DNA of 64,000 nt from Kitasatospora paranensis (GCF_039544005.1 NZ_BAABKV010000001.1:2790001-2854000), one strand, 5' to 3'. Shown: positions 1 to 8,771, counted from the stretch's first letter. A program made the numbers and translations. The notes: generated by a model from the sequence alone, not told the origin.

Positions 1-201
1 GCCGCGGTGTGGAGCGGCGGCGTGGCCTGCGTCCTCGGGGTGGCGGCGCTGGCGGCCGCACTGCCCGCCCTGCTGGCCTACGACGACCGGACGGACCCCC
101 ATGCGGCAGCCGTCCGCGCCGCGGCGGCCGAGCGCTCCGGCGCGGCCGGGGAGTCCGGCGAGTCCGGACCGGTCGACGGCGCCGAGGCGGTGGGTGTCTG
201 A
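1..201 (+). CDS. C-terminal end of a membrane protein (partial)
   Basis: The reading frame is open from the first base of the window and stops at 201, so only the last 66 residues are present. They hold one strongly hydrophobic stretch (about residues 6-24, with motifs such as VACVLGVAALAAALPALLAY) followed by a charged, Ala/Gly/Ser-rich tail. A last transmembrane helix plus a short cytoplasmic tail is the usual end of MFS exporters and similar permeases, but the family cannot be named from this fragment. Inference: integral membrane protein. Confidence 0.6.
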   Translation, partial: AAVWSGGVACVLGVAALAAALPALLAYDDRTDPHAAAVRAAAAERSGAAGESGESGPVDGAEAVGV

Positions 202-244
202 CGGCGGCTCAGCCCTGCCGTCGGCGCCGCCGCCGGCGTTGTCG

Positions 245-477
245 TCAGCCCTGGTCGTCGCCGGCGGGCGGGCCGTCGCTCCAGCGCGGGTCGGAGCGCC
301 ACTCGCGGTTGCGCTCGTCGGCCGTCTCCAGGGCGCGCGCGGCCTCCTCCCGGGTCGCGTACGGGCCGAGCCGGTCCTTGGCCGGACACTCCGGGCCCTC
401 CTCCACCTTGGCGTGCTTGATGCAGTAGAACCACTCCCCGGCTTGCCGGTGGGCTTGCGGCCGAATCCCAGTGCCAT
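245..477 (-). CDS. Small SPOR-like conserved protein, one-base frameshift
   Basis: The ATG at 477 opens with [14 protein letters not shown], a typical conserved N-terminus. The following [19 protein letters not shown] and [16 protein letters not shown] lie in another frame, reached by adding one G to the four-base run at 436-439 (C on the + strand). The repaired product is 77 residues with a Cys pair (FYC...PEC) and a C-terminal part resembling a SPOR-type repeat ([13 protein letters not shown]). Such short proteins are common in Streptomyces; their function is not known. The ATG overlaps a stop of an antisense frame only, so the start is clear. Likely an assembly error rather than a dead gene. 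Confidence 0.7.
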
Positions 478-607
478 CAGTACTGCTCCCGTTCGTTCCT
501 TCGTCGCATACGGACGCCGTGCTCCGACGCACCGCCCGTCGTCCTGGGATGATCCTTTCCCGACACCCGGCCCGTACACACGGCCGGGCCTGCCGGGGTG
601 CGCCCGA

Positions 608-613
608 TAGACT
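608..613 (+). promoter_or_regulatory. -10 box for leaderless map mRNA
   Basis: TAGACT lies 7 bases before the map ATG at 621. Transcription would begin at about the A of the ATG, and no Shine-Dalgarno sequence is visible, so map is probably translated from a leaderless mRNA. The same spacing occurs before several other genes in the window. Confidence 0.5.
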
Positions 614-620
614 CGCGGTC

Positions 621-1466
621 ATGGCTCTCGTACCCGGCACGCAGTCCCCCACCCGCAAGGTCCCCGCGCACATCGCGCGCCCGGAGTACGTGGGACGGCC
701 CGCGCCGACGCCGTACAACGGCCCCGAGGTGCAGACCGCGGAGACGATCGAGAAGATGCGGATCGCCGGGCGGATCGCCGCGCAGGCGATGGAGGAGGCC
801 GCGAAGCTCATCGCGCCCGGCGTCACCACGGACGAGCTCGACGCCGTCGCCCACGCGTACATGTGCGACCACGGCGCCTACCCGTCGGACCTCGGCTACC
901 GGGGCTTCCCCAAGTCGATCTGCACCTCCGTCAACGAGGTGATCTGCCACGGCATCCCGGACTCGACCGTGCTGCAGGACGGCGACATCGTCAACATCGA
1001 CGCCACCGCGTACATCCACGGCGTGCACGGCGACCTGAACGCCACCTACCTGTGCGGCAACGTCGACGAGGAGTCGAAGCTGCTGGTCGAGCGGACGCGC
1101 GAGTCCCTCGACCGCGCGATCAAGGCGGTCAAGCCGGGCCGCCAGGTCAACGTGATCGGCCGGGTCATCGAGTCCTACGCCAAGCGCTTCGGCTACGGCG
1201 TGGTGCGGGACTTCACCGGCCACGGCATCAACACGTCGTTCCACTCCGGGCTGATCATCCCGCACTACGACAGCGAGCGGGCCACCGAGGTGATCAAGCC
1301 CGGCATGACCTTCACCATCGAACCGATGCTGACCCTGGGCAGCTACGACTACGACGTCTGGGAGGACGGCTGGACGGTCGTCACCAAGGACCGCAAGCGC
1401 ACCGCCCAGTTCGAGCACACCCTGGTCGTCACCGGCGCCGGCGCGGAGATCCTCACCCTGCCGTAG
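621..1466 (+). CDS. map: Methionine aminopeptidase type I
   Basis: Removes the initiator methionine from nascent proteins in the cytoplasm. The 281-residue product carries all five metal ligands of the family: Asp in NIDAT and in HGDLNAT, His in FTGHGIN, Glu in TIEPML and Glu in QFEHTLVV. The N-terminal extension with a proline-rich [11 protein letters not shown] segment before the catalytic core is typical of the actinobacterial MetAP1c form. The upstream in-frame extension to 471 lacks coding character and homology; the ATG at 621 gives the family start and fits the TAGACT box 7 bases before it. A terminator-like hairpin follows the stop. Confidence 0.97.
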   Translation: MALVPGTQSPTRKVPAHIARPEYVGRPAPTPYNGPEVQTAETIEKMRIAGRIAAQAMEEAAKLIAPGVTTDELDAVAHAYMCDHGAYPSDLGYRGFPKSICTSVNEVICHGIPDSTVLQDGDIVNIDATAYIHGVHGDLNATYLCGNVDEESKLLVERTRESLDRAIKAVKPGRQVNVIGRVIESYAKRFGYGVVRDFTGHGINTSFHSGLIIPHYDSERATEVIKPGMTFTIEPMLTLGSYDYDVWEDGWTVVTKDRKRTAQFEHTLVVTGAGAEILTLP

Positions 1467-1492
1467 CGCAGGCCCTGCGCACCGACGACGAC

Positions 1493-1524
1493 GGCCGCGG
1501 CCCGCATCGAGCGGGACCGCGGCC
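1493..1524. terminator. Hairpin after map
   Basis: GGCCGCGGCCCG pairs with CGGG-A-CCGCGGCC around a 7-base loop, with a single bulged A. It lies between map (+) and the convergent prim-pol-like gene (-), and could stop transcription from both sides. There is no U tract, as usual in streptomycetes. Confidence 0.6.
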
Positions 1525-1558
1525 GGTCCGGTCGCGGACGGGCCGGCGGGCCCGTCGA

Positions 1559-1618
1559 TCAAGCGGTCGAGCGGTCAAGCAATCGAGCAGGCGGTCGACC
1601 GGGCGGTCGAGCGGTCAG
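1559..1618. repeat. Degenerate GGTCGAGC/GGTCAAGC repeats
   Basis: The stretch consists of imperfect 8-12-base units built on GGTCGAGC, GGTCAAGC, AATCGAGC and GGTCGACC. It ends at the stop codon of the prim-pol-like gene. No function is evident. Confidence 0.5.
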
Positions 1619-2310
1619 CCGATCAGCCACTGCTCCTCGGCGACCGCGCCGACCTCCGTGCAGGCGTCGGTGAGCACGTCGAGGACCCGCAGCGGGTCCG
1701 GCAGCGGCTGCTCCGGGCCGCGGAGCCAGCGCACCTGGCTGCCGTCGAGCAGCGCGGCCGGCGGCAGCAGGGTGTACGAGCCGCGGCAATGCCAGCGCAG
1801 ACCGGGGTGCTCGGACATGGTGTCCGGAGTGGAGTCCAGCGCGCTCGTCCACCACTCGTCCTCGTCGGGGGTGCCGCGGGTCGCGGTGAAGAAGAGGTAG
1901 CGGTCATCGCCGACGGCGGCGATCGGGCCGCCGACACCGATCTCGTCCAGGCGCTCCAGCGCCAGGCGGCCGGCGGCGGCCGGGACGTCGAGGACGTCGT
2001 GCATGCGGCCGGTGGCGGTCACGAAGTTGGCCTCGGGATCGCGGGAGAGCCAGCGGGCGAGCTGCTCGGGCTCCGTGGTGGCCTGGGTCTGCCAGGCGAA
2101 GGACAGCGGGTGCTGCGCGGGCGCCGGACAGCCGACCCGGTCGCAGGAACATCGGTGTCCGGCCGGATGGGCGGCCGGTGCCAGCGGGAATCCGGCACGC
2201 ACGGCACCGAGCAGCAGATCCAGCCGCGCAGCCGCCTCCCCGCCCGTGACCGGCTCGTCCTGCCGCCGCTCACGCCGCCACCAGGTGGTCCACCTGCTGC
2301 TGGCTTCCAT
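1615..2310 (-). CDS. Prim-pol-like protein (bifunctional primase/polymerase N-terminal family)
   Basis: 231 residues from the ATG at 2310. The order of motifs follows the prim-pol N-terminal domain: LDLLLGAVRAGFPLAPAA, a Cys/His cluster (HRCSCDRVGCPAPAQHP), TTEPEQLARWLSRDPEANF, then WHCRGSYTLLPPAALLDGSQ. In active members a VVDLD motif carries the metal-binding acids; the matching place here reads VLDVPAAAG, so the second acid is missing. Streptomyces genomes carry many such small, stand-alone copies, mostly with no proven polymerase activity. Inference: a degenerate prim-pol protein with a possible nucleic-acid or nucleotide-binding role. It runs convergent to map. Confidence 0.75.
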   Translation of the reverse strand: MEASSRWTTWWRRERRQDEPVTGGEAAARLDLLLGAVRAGFPLAPAAHPAGHRCSCDRVGCPAPAQHPLSFAWQTQATTEPEQLARWLSRDPEANFVTATGRMHDVLDVPAAAGRLALERLDEIGVGGPIAAVGDDRYLFFTATRGTPDEDEWWTSALDSTPDTMSEHPGLRWHCRGSYTLLPPAALLDGSQVRWLRGPEQPLPDPLRVLDVLTDACTEVGAVAEEQWLIG

Positions 2311-2776
2311 CGGGCCCCTTCCGCTCTGCCGTGATCCGCCGTGCCTGGTGCGGCACGTCGACGACGCAACATCCGACGCAACGCCCGGCGCGGCCCGCTG
2401 CTTCCCGGGGTGGCCGGGTGCCGAGTCTGCCGTGGGCCGGATCCGGGGTTTCCGGACGGCCGGCGCCCGGGGTCACGGTACGGAGTTCGAGAGTTGCGAC
2501 TCGGCGGGCGGACGCACCAACGTGCGCTCGGCACCGGCCCGTACGGGGCCCGCGGACCCGGGCGGAACCCGGGGGCGTACAGAGCAGGATAAGGCTGCCG
2601 GGGACCCCCGGATGACCGGGGGCGGTGCTGCACCGGTCACACCTGCTCCACACCACCTCTGCCGGACCTGCACGCGGGCCCGCCCGGACGGTCCGCCGGG
2701 GGCGCCGCACGGCCCCTGCCCGGCGGGGACCGCGGCCGGGCCGGTGGCGGCGGGGCCGCCGCGTACCCTGGTGGAC
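2311..2776. other. Intergenic region with no recognisable gene
   Basis: 466 bases between the prim-pol-like gene and the small gene at 2777. Several long open frames cross it on both strands, but their products are Arg/Pro/Gly-rich shadows without family motifs or ribosome binding sites. It must hold the promoter of the prim-pol-like gene (reading left) and that of the small gene (TACCCT at 2764-2769). Nothing else is seen. Confidence 0.5.
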
Positions 2777-2992
2777 GTGAAGAGCACGGAGACCCCATTC
2801 GTCGGCGGCCCCCTGGACGGCAGGGCCCTGCCGGTCATGCTGACGCCGTTCCACAACGTGCCGAAGGTCTACCGCGTCCCCGTTCCGGCGTACCACGACA
2901 CCCCGGCCGTCACCCTGGTCTACCGCCGGGCGAAGGAGTACGACACCAAGGGCCGCTGGCGCTGGCGCTACGAGTACGACGCCGGGGCCTGA
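2777..2992 (+). CDS. Small conserved hypothetical protein with GGPLDG motif
   Basis: About 71 residues, beginning with MKSTETPFVGGPLDGRALPV when started at the GTG at 2777. A GTG at 2771 is in the same frame, but TACCCT at 2764-2769 ends 7 bases before 2777, which supports a leaderless start there. The GGPLDG motif near the N-terminus, a Pro/Val-rich middle and an aromatic, charged end (GRWRWRYEYDAG) are seen in short actinomycete proteins of unknown function. No signal peptide or membrane segment is present. It converges on the PadR gene. Confidence 0.65.
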   Translation: MKSTETPFVGGPLDGRALPVMLTPFHNVPKVYRVPVPAYHDTPAVTLVYRRAKEYDTKGRWRWRYEYDAGA

Positions 2993-3031
2993 CCGGCCCC
3001 GGCGCCGCCCGCCACATGGGCGGACCCGGTC

Positions 3032-3708
3032 TCAGACCTGCTCGTCGGCGAGGATCAGGTACAGCTTGCGCTTCGCCTCGTTGAGGACGGCGAGGCCCTT
3101 GGCCCGCTGCTCCTCGTTGCCGGTCGTCATCACCTGGCGGATGGCGTGGTCGACGGCGCCCAGCGCCGCGCCGACCTCCTGGACGGCCTCCCAGTCGACT
3201 CCCCGGCCCGCCTCCTCCCAGGGCGAGTCCGGGCCGGCCTCGGCCTCGGCACGCCCGGCCTCGGTGAGGTCGAACAGCTTCTTCCCCCGGTCTCCTGAGC
3301 GGCGATCAGCCCCTCCTCCTCCAGCAGCTGGAGGGTCGGGTAGACCGATCCCGGGCTGGGCCGCCAGGCCCCGCCGGTCCGCTCACCGATCTCGGTGATC
3401 ATCTCGTAGCCGTGCATCGGCCGCTCCTTGAGCAGCGCGAGCAGCGAGGCCCGGACGTCCCCGCGCCTGGCCCGGCCACCGCGGCGGGGCCCTCCCCAGC
3501 CGCGCCCGCCACCCCGGCCGCCGTGGCCGTGCCCCGGGCCGAACCCGTGGCCGAAGGGACCCATCGGCCGCGGCGGCATGCCGGGCATCCCGGGCCCGCC
3601 GGGGCCACCGAACGGCCCGAAGGCCGGCCGCCCCTCGAACGACTCGAAGCCCTCACCGGGCATTCCGCCGCGCCGACGCTCTCCCCTGTATCGCTTTCCT
3701 GCGCGCAT
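3032..3708 (-). CDS. PadR-family regulator with Gly-rich N-terminal extension, one-base frameshift
   Basis: Winged-helix transcription factor. An 80-residue Gly/Pro/His-rich segment (motifs GPFGGPGGPGMPGMPP, GHGHGGRGGGRGWGGP) precedes the PadR core RRGDVRASLLALLKERPMHG, TGGAWRPSPGSVYPTLQLLEEEG. The frame breaks after QETGG: one G added to the five-base run at 3284-3288 (C on +) restores KKLFDLTEAGRAEAEAG and a C-terminal dimerisation helix ending KLYLILADEQV. Repaired length is 225 residues. ATG 3708 is preferred over the GTG at 3720; an ATG at 3663 is also possible. PadR proteins usually repress a nearby gene and themselves; no obvious target gene adjoins it, so autoregulation through the AT-rich palindrome upstream is the best guess. 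Confidence 0.85.
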
Positions 3709-3741
3709 GACGCGCACCACCTCTCGACGTGGACGCTCCTC

Positions 3742-4333
3742 TCACCGAAGCATCTCGATAACTCGACGATATATCGGTGACTGTCGCTCGTCAACGGTTG
3801 GACGGTTGACGACCCGCGGCCCGTGTCCTGTGCCGGCGAATCTGGACCGCGTGCCACTGAAGGTGGACCGACGGCAGTTTGCGACAGTGACGATGGGCCG
3901 CCACAGGTCAGCCGTCCTGGCCAGGAGCGACAGTCGCCGTTGGGCCTCGTCGCGAACCCTTGGATCCGCATCCGCCGCCAGCACCTGAAGTTGCCGGAAG
4001 AGTGCCGTCACGCCGTCACCGGTCATCCAGCGCGGATCACCGTCCAACTCTGCGCCGAGCTGGTCAGCAGTCCCCTGGGCGGTCGTGTCGGCTCGGGCTG
4101 CAAGCACGGCACGCGGACCGGCCGGGTCCCCACGTGCCAACAGGGCCGCGGCTGCCCCCGAGGTCACTGCGGTGTCTTCCAACGTCCAGCAAGAGGCGGC
4201 GCAGGACATCGGCGACGGCCCCGATCCGAGGCGCCGCCGCCAGCCGAAGCCCCGCAGCAGCCCTGATGCTCCATGAGGAAGACTCTGCAGCGACGAGCGA
4301 ATCAATCAGCTCTTGATCTTGGAAGCCGTTCAT
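3742..4333 (-). pseudogene. HEAT-repeat-like protein, frame broken
   Basis: The ATG at 4333 starts MNGFQDQELIDSLVAAESSS and continues to VADVLRRLLLD. Near 4183 the sense shifts to another frame, LEDTAVTSGAAAALLARGDP, then VTALFRQLQVLAADADPRVR. Together these form two or three helical-pair repeats like the small HEAT-repeat proteins of Streptomyces. The shift needs one base removed (GTTG to GTG or TTG) or two added, and involves no G/C run, unlike the other frameshifts here. The last 55 or so residues (after LSLLARTADLW) look non-coding and run over the PadR promoter. Codon third positions include more A/T than the neighbours. Inference: a decayed gene; a natural or technical cause cannot be told apart. 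Confidence 0.55.
3767..3776. promoter_or_regulatory. Palindrome CGATATATCG upstream of the PadR gene
   Basis: A perfect 10-base palindrome in an AT-rich island (about 3753-3780, also containing CTCGATAACTCG) 60 bases before the PadR start. AT-rich dyads of this kind are common PadR operators, so autoregulation is inferred. It lies inside the implausible C-terminal tail of the upstream HEAT-like frame. Confidence 0.45.
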
Positions 4334-4527
4334 GTCACCAGCGTGCCAAGAGAGGCCTCGGCTGCGGCGGTTGGCTTCATCCGCGAGAATGAGCAGCACT
4401 TCGACATTGGCTCGGGAGGCAGGAGTCTCCTGAGGCCGAGGCAGAGTGTTCACGTTTTCGACAGCACCGTGCCTCCCGCGCGACGGGCCGACTGGATCGC
4501 CCGGCGGTCCTGACGTACGTTCGGCTC

Positions 4528-4566
4528 ATGACGCAAGCCATGGAATCCGGCGGAGTACCCCGGTGA
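4528..4566 (+). CDS. Possible 12-residue leader peptide
   Basis: ATG at 4528 encodes MTQAMESGGVPR and its TGA (4564-4566) overlaps the GTG start of the next gene (GTGA). TACGTT at 4516-4521 lies 6 bases before the ATG, fitting leaderless transcription. If translated, it would couple to the downstream gene. It is short and could be chance. Confidence 0.3.
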   Translation: MTQAMESGGVPR

Positions 4567-5081
4567 GCGGTTGGTGGGCCCACCTGGAGGAACAGACCCG
4601 CCAGGAGGTCGACGCGAACGTGTTGCGAGACCGCCGGATTGCAGCAGTCAAGGACGTGTGGGTTGCTCTGCAGCCGTTGGGGGTGGGCCTGCGCGAGGCG
4701 GAGCAGGTGGTCATCGGGCGCTACGAGGCCCTCGGTGACCGCGTGCACAGCCCGCATGATCCGCTCGACGTTCCCTCCCTTGCGACTCGCGCCGTGGCTC
4801 TGCCAGGCCAGGTGGCCGCCGTTGAGGCCCTGTGGGACGGCGACACCGTCCACGACTGGTTCGTGCTGCTGGTCGCGGTCCTGGAGCATCCGACCGGGGA
4901 AGGCCACCTGGCAACCGTCCATCGCCGCCGTGGTGGCCCCCCGCCGGGCGCTGCCGCAGCCGAGGCGGGCCGGGCCCTGGCCGAGCACCTCGGGGTGCCG
5001 TTCCACTTTGCCTCCCCGGACGTGCCCGACGACGAGGCCCCACGTTGGCGAACGGTCCAGGGCCCGTCTAAAAGGCCTTGA
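4563..5081 (+). CDS. Conserved hypothetical protein (Streptomyces family)
   Basis: 172 residues beginning MSGWWAHLEEQTRQEVDANV from GTG 4563. The first half is alpha-helical and charged (RDRRIAAVKDVWVALQPLG, LREAEQVVIGRYEALGDRV). The second half contains a hydrophobic, possibly enzymatic-looking segment (WFVLLVAVLEHPTGEGHLA). No signal peptide or transmembrane span. The family appears in streptomycetes but I know no function for it. Its start overlaps a possible leader peptide. No operon partner follows. Confidence 0.6.
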   Translation: MSGWWAHLEEQTRQEVDANVLRDRRIAAVKDVWVALQPLGVGLREAEQVVIGRYEALGDRVHSPHDPLDVPSLATRAVALPGQVAAVEALWDGDTVHDWFVLLVAVLEHPTGEGHLATVHRRRGGPPPGAAAAEAGRALAEHLGVPFHFASPDVPDDEAPRWRTVQGPSKRP

Positions 5082-5277
5082 TCGGCGCCGCGAGGGGACG
5101 CCGACGATACCTAGGAGTGGGCCAGCTGCAGGGTGCCTCCCGTTCCGTGACCATCACCCGACCGCGACTCGTGAACAACGCCAAGTTGGCGAGTGAGTGG
5201 TCGAGTCGGTGGGTGAGCGTTCGGCGTCGAGGCCTGCGGCGAGTTTCCTGGCGTGGCCGGAGGTGGCGGGCGGGCGC

Positions 5278-5793
5278 TCAGTCATCCGTCGAGGGCGTGG
5301 TCGTGCCGGCGGTCAGCCGCCAGAGTCCGGCCACCTCGTAGTAGACGTTGACCAGTTGCAGCAGCACCAGTGTGACGGGCCAGAGCAGTGCGCCCAGGCC
5401 GGGGACCAGGTCCATCGGCAGGGTGTAGGCCATCACGATCCGCACGGCGGCGTCGATCAGCATCGCCACTGCCCAGATCGCGGTCGAGACCCGCCAGATC
5501 CGCCGGAAGGCCGGCTCGCGTTCCCACAGCACGTCCCACGAGGTGCCGTCGGATCGGAAGCGCCCCTCCAGCAGGGGGCGGCCGCCGTGGAAGAGCAGCG
5601 GGCGCCTGGCCCTGATCGAGATCAGGAACCAGAGCCCGGCGACGCCGGTCAGCCAGCCGTCCTTGGCCAGCAGGAACCGGGGGCTGGCGCCGACCAGCGC
5701 GGCTGCGACGCTTTGATCAGTCTCACCGACGGTTGGTCGGCCGTCCGTACCGTAGAACGAATCGAGGCTGTCACTGGAGCACAAATGCCGCAT
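5278..5793 (-). pseudogene. VC0807-like membrane protein, 5'-truncated
   Basis: The readable part matches the C-terminal two thirds of the VC0807-type integral membrane family: VAAALVGASPRFLLAKDGW, the hydrophobic GVAGLWFLISIRARRPLLFH, then FRRIWRVSTAIWAVAMLIDA and AVRIVMAYTLPMDLVPG. Full-length members are about 210-230 residues and begin with extra helices; here the first 27 residues (from the ATG at 5793) show no homology and no further homologous sequence is seen upstream in any frame. Inference: the 5' end was lost by a deletion or rearrangement. The role of the family is unknown. Confidence 0.6.
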
Positions 5794-5954
5794 CGCCGCT
5801 CTGGGCCTGGCGGACGGTCGCCATCGATGCGGCAGCGTCCATTTCGAGTGGTCCGGTGGTCCTCAGCCAGACCGGTTCGGGCTGATCATCAGGGCTGTCA
5901 CGCCCCGCTTGTAGAGTCCACACGAACTCGCAGGTGGCTGTTGGAGGAGCACAG

Positions 5955-6976
5955 ATGTCGAGAACCACCCCACCCCGGCCTGTTGACATCGCGTCCATTT
6001 TCCCGGAGCTGGCGCCGTTGGCCCGGCAGGCTGTCCGCCTGCACCCCCGCGCGGGTCGGCCGACTGTTCACGACAGCTCCGTCGGTGGACCGCTCCTGTG
6101 GCCGGCCAACGAGGTGTGGCCGGCTTGCACGAAGGAGCACTACAACCACAAGCTGCCCGTCTCCCTCGACGACGTCCGCCAGATGCGGGCGCTGCTCGAA
6201 GCCGCCTGGCTTCGCCCTCGCGAACCCCGCGAAGACCTCCTCGACCCTGACCAGCGCGCGTACCTCGACAAGCTCAAAGCAGGGCACCCGGCCCACACCG
6301 AGCCGAACGCCCTGCTGCCGGTCGCCCAGCTCTACCTCCGCGACATCCCAGGGCTCTCAGGCCCGGAGGGAAGCGACCTTCTGCAAGTGCTGTGGTGCCC
6401 CCTCGACCACGACGAGGCGCTCCCCGCCGCACACCTCGTCTGGCGGAACGCAGCAAGCGTCGGCACGCTGCTCACCGACCCCCGGAACCCGCGGACGTCG
6501 AGCACTACGGCGACTACGTTCCCGAGCCCTGTGTCCTGCACCCCGAGGTCGTCACTGAGTACCCGGCACCCCTCGAACTCCCGAAAGAACTCGCCGACCG
6601 CCTCCACAACTGGGGGGAAGAGCAGGAGGAGGAATCGGAGGAGGGCCCCGGCGGCGCCTACTACCAGTACGAGCTCTCGGTCGCTCCCGGCTGGAAGGTC
6701 GGCGGTTGGGGCCCGTGGAGCTTCCGCGACCCCTCACCCATGCACTGCCGGAGCTGCAACACCCCGTACAAGCCCCTGTTCACCGTCGACTCCGGCGAAT
6801 GGGACGGTGGAAGCGGCAGCTGGATCCCCCTGGAGGACCGCGAGGAGCCCTCAGGCCCCACGGGGCTGCGCCGTCCTTCCGATCCGCCGATGGTTCAGAT
6901 CGGCCGGGGCTACAACATGCAGATCTACGTCTGCCCGACGTCGTTCGACCATCCGCATCTCGAAGTCATGCAATGA
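5955..6976 (+). CDS. DUF1963-like conserved protein, one-base frameshift
   Basis: GGAGGAG at 5943-5949 precedes the ATG by 5 bases. The first part (MSRTTPPRPVDIASIFPELA, then GGPLLWPANEVWPACTKEHY, LLPVAQLYLRDIPGL, GSDLLQVLWCPLDHDEALP) has the layout of YwqG/DUF1963 proteins. The frame breaks after LLTDP; adding one C to the run at 6479-6483 gives DPPEPADVEHYGDYVPEPCV and continues to APGWKVGGWGPWS, a Cys pair (CRSCNTPYKPLFTV), EWDGGSGSWIPLED and IGRGYNMQIYVCP. Repaired length is 340 residues. Soluble, cytoplasmic, possibly zinc-binding through the Cys residues. Function unknown; often found near other hypothetical genes in Streptomyces. Confidence 0.75.
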
Positions 6977-7152
6977 GCCCACCACCCGGTCGTGCGCCCT
7001 CCGGCCTCGACCGGGAGCCTCTGGAACTCGACCACTGAAGCCAACCAGGTTCGCTGGCAGAGGACAGCCCGCCCTGCCACCGCACCCGACTCGGGACCCG
7101 GGCGGGCGTGGAATGCCCCGTACCGGGGGCGGGGCGCACTACGGTGGGCCGC

Positions 7153-7551
7153 ATGGCCGCTGAACGAGACCTCGCCGTGCTGCTCGCCGGGCTGGAGCCC
7201 GTGCTCAACCCGGGGCGGTACGTGTACTGCACGTTCCCCGCGAAGGTGCCGGCCGGGCTGCGCCCGGTGGCCACGGTCGCCGAACCGGAGGGCGTGACGG
7301 CGGTCGTCCCCCAGGAGGAGGCCGACTCACTGGGGCTGCGCTACACGTACGTGGCGGCCTGGATCACCCTCAAGGTGCACTCCGCCCTGGACGCGGTGGG
7401 CCTGACCGCGGCGGTCGCCGGCGCGCTGGCCCGGGAGGGGATCAGCTGCAACGTGGTCGCCGGCTTCCACCACGACCACCTGTTCGTCGGCGCCGACGAC
7501 GCGGAGCGCGCCACGGCCGCCCTCCGGGAGCTGTCCGCGGACCGGAGCTGA
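7153..7551 (+). CDS. ACT-domain protein
   Basis: 132 residues. The start MAAERDLAVLLAGLEPVLNP is typical for the small stand-alone ACT family (COG3602-like). YVYCTFPAKVPAGLRPVATV is followed by VTAVVPQEEADSLGL, ITLKVHSALDAVGLTAAVAG and GISCNVVAGFHHDHLFVGAD, the two beta-alpha-beta units of an ACT fold that binds small ligands, usually amino acids. TACGGT at 7140-7145 ends 7 bases before the ATG and no ribosome binding site is visible, so the mRNA is probably leaderless. The in-frame extension to 7108 is not supported. Confidence 0.8.
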   Translation: MAAERDLAVLLAGLEPVLNPGRYVYCTFPAKVPAGLRPVATVAEPEGVTAVVPQEEADSLGLRYTYVAAWITLKVHSALDAVGLTAAVAGALAREGISCNVVAGFHHDHLFVGADDAERATAALRELSADRS

Positions 7552-7552
7552 C

Positions 7553-7655
7553 GCCACCGGCACCCCACCGGCACCCCACCGGCACCCCGCCGACACCCCT
7601 CCAGGCCGTCCGCACCCGTCCGCACCCGTCCATCCGCACCCGTCGGCACCCGGAG
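7553..7655. repeat. Tandem CCACCGGCAC and CCGTCCGCAC short repeats
   Basis: Right after the ACT gene, about three copies of a 10-base unit (CCACCGGCAC / CCGCCGACAC) are followed by several copies of a related unit built on CCGTCCGCAC. Probably formed by replication slippage; it could act as a weak terminator or mRNA end but forms no clean hairpin. Confidence 0.55.
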
Positions 7656-7756
7656 GCCCTCTGGCCCGGACACCCGCGGAGGGCGACAATCCGTGCGGGA
7701 CCGCACCACCGCACCACCGCACGCACCCCGTTCAACCGGCAACGGAGGGACGTACC

Positions 7757-8771
7757 GTGACCACCACCACGCCCTGGACGTCCACCGCGGCGGCCGCCCT
7801 GGCCGACGCGCTGGAGACCGCCGTCCACCACCGCGGCGTACCGGGCGGGGTGCTCCTCCTCGGGGACTGCGCCGGCACCGGCCGCCTCGTCCACGCCCGC
7901 GGCACCGTCGCACCGGAATGCGGCCCCGCCGCACCCGACGAGCACACCCGCTACGACCTCGCCTCACTCACGAAGATCACTTCCACCTGGGCGCTCACCG
8001 GCCGCGCCCTCACCGACGGCCTGCTCGGCCTCGACGAGCCGATCGCCGCGCGCTTCCCGGAACTCCCCTGCCCGGAGGCGGACTGACCGTACGGCAGTTG
8101 CTCACCCACAGCTCGGGACTCGAACCCGTCACCCGGCTGGACCGCTACCTGCTCACCGACCGGCCGCTGGCCGAACTGCTCTGCGCCGCCCCCTGGTGTC
8201 CCCTCCAGGTCGCGAACACCGTTACATCGACCGGGGATTCGTGCTGCTCGGCCTACTTCTCGCCGCCGCACACCGGCGTCGCCTGGAGGTGCTCGCGGAC
8301 GACTACTGGGCCGAAGTCGGCATGAACGAGACCGAGTTCGGCCCGCTCCGGCGCTCACCGCAGGTCGCACCGACGGAGCAGCGGCTGCGCGGTGCCCCGC
8401 GCACCTGGGGCGTGCCGCACGACCCCAATGCGGCCCTGCTGGGCGGGGTGGCCGGCCATGCCGGGGTGTTCTCGACCGCCGCCGACCTGGCGACCTTCGC
8501 CGAACACCTGCTGGCCGGGGACCGGTGGCTCGCCGAGAGCCTGCGCCCGCAGATCGCCATCGAGGCCGGCCGCAGCCGGGGTCTCTGCTGGATCGTCACC
8601 GACGCCGGGGTGGCGTACCACCACGGCTACACCGGCACCAGCCTGTACCTCGCCCCCGCCACCGGCCGCTACCTGGCACTGCTCACCAACGCGGTCTACC
8701 ACGGCTTCAGCGCCAGCCGGCTGACCCCGCTCCGCGACCTCGCCCTCGCCCTGCTGGAGCAGGACGGCTGA
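7757..8771 (+). CDS. Serine hydrolase (class C beta-lactamase fold), two one-base frameshifts
   Basis: Repaired length 338 residues. The first piece has the SxxK nucleophile motif (DLASLTKITSTWALTG). One C added to 8065-8068 joins it to LPGGGLTVRQLLTHSSGLE, and one C added to 8189-8193 joins that to LVSPPGREHRYIDRGFVLLG. The last piece has GMNETEFGPL, HAGVFSTAADLATFAEHLLA and the HxG-type third motif (YHHGYTGTSLYL). Such proteins hydrolyse esters, amides or peptidoglycan-related substrates; true beta-lactamase activity is less likely. No signal peptide is visible, so it is probably cytoplasmic. It starts at an ATG-less GTG (GTGACCACC) 3 bases after the motif GGGACGTACC. Confidence 0.8.

Noticed and set aside
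477-1562. A long antisense frame over map
   Set aside because: Shadow of the strongly biased map gene; the sense strand has all catalytic residues.
5771-5998. A 75-residue frame antisense to the start of the DUF1963-like gene
   Set aside because: No homology or ribosome binding site; overlaps a well-supported start region on the other strand.
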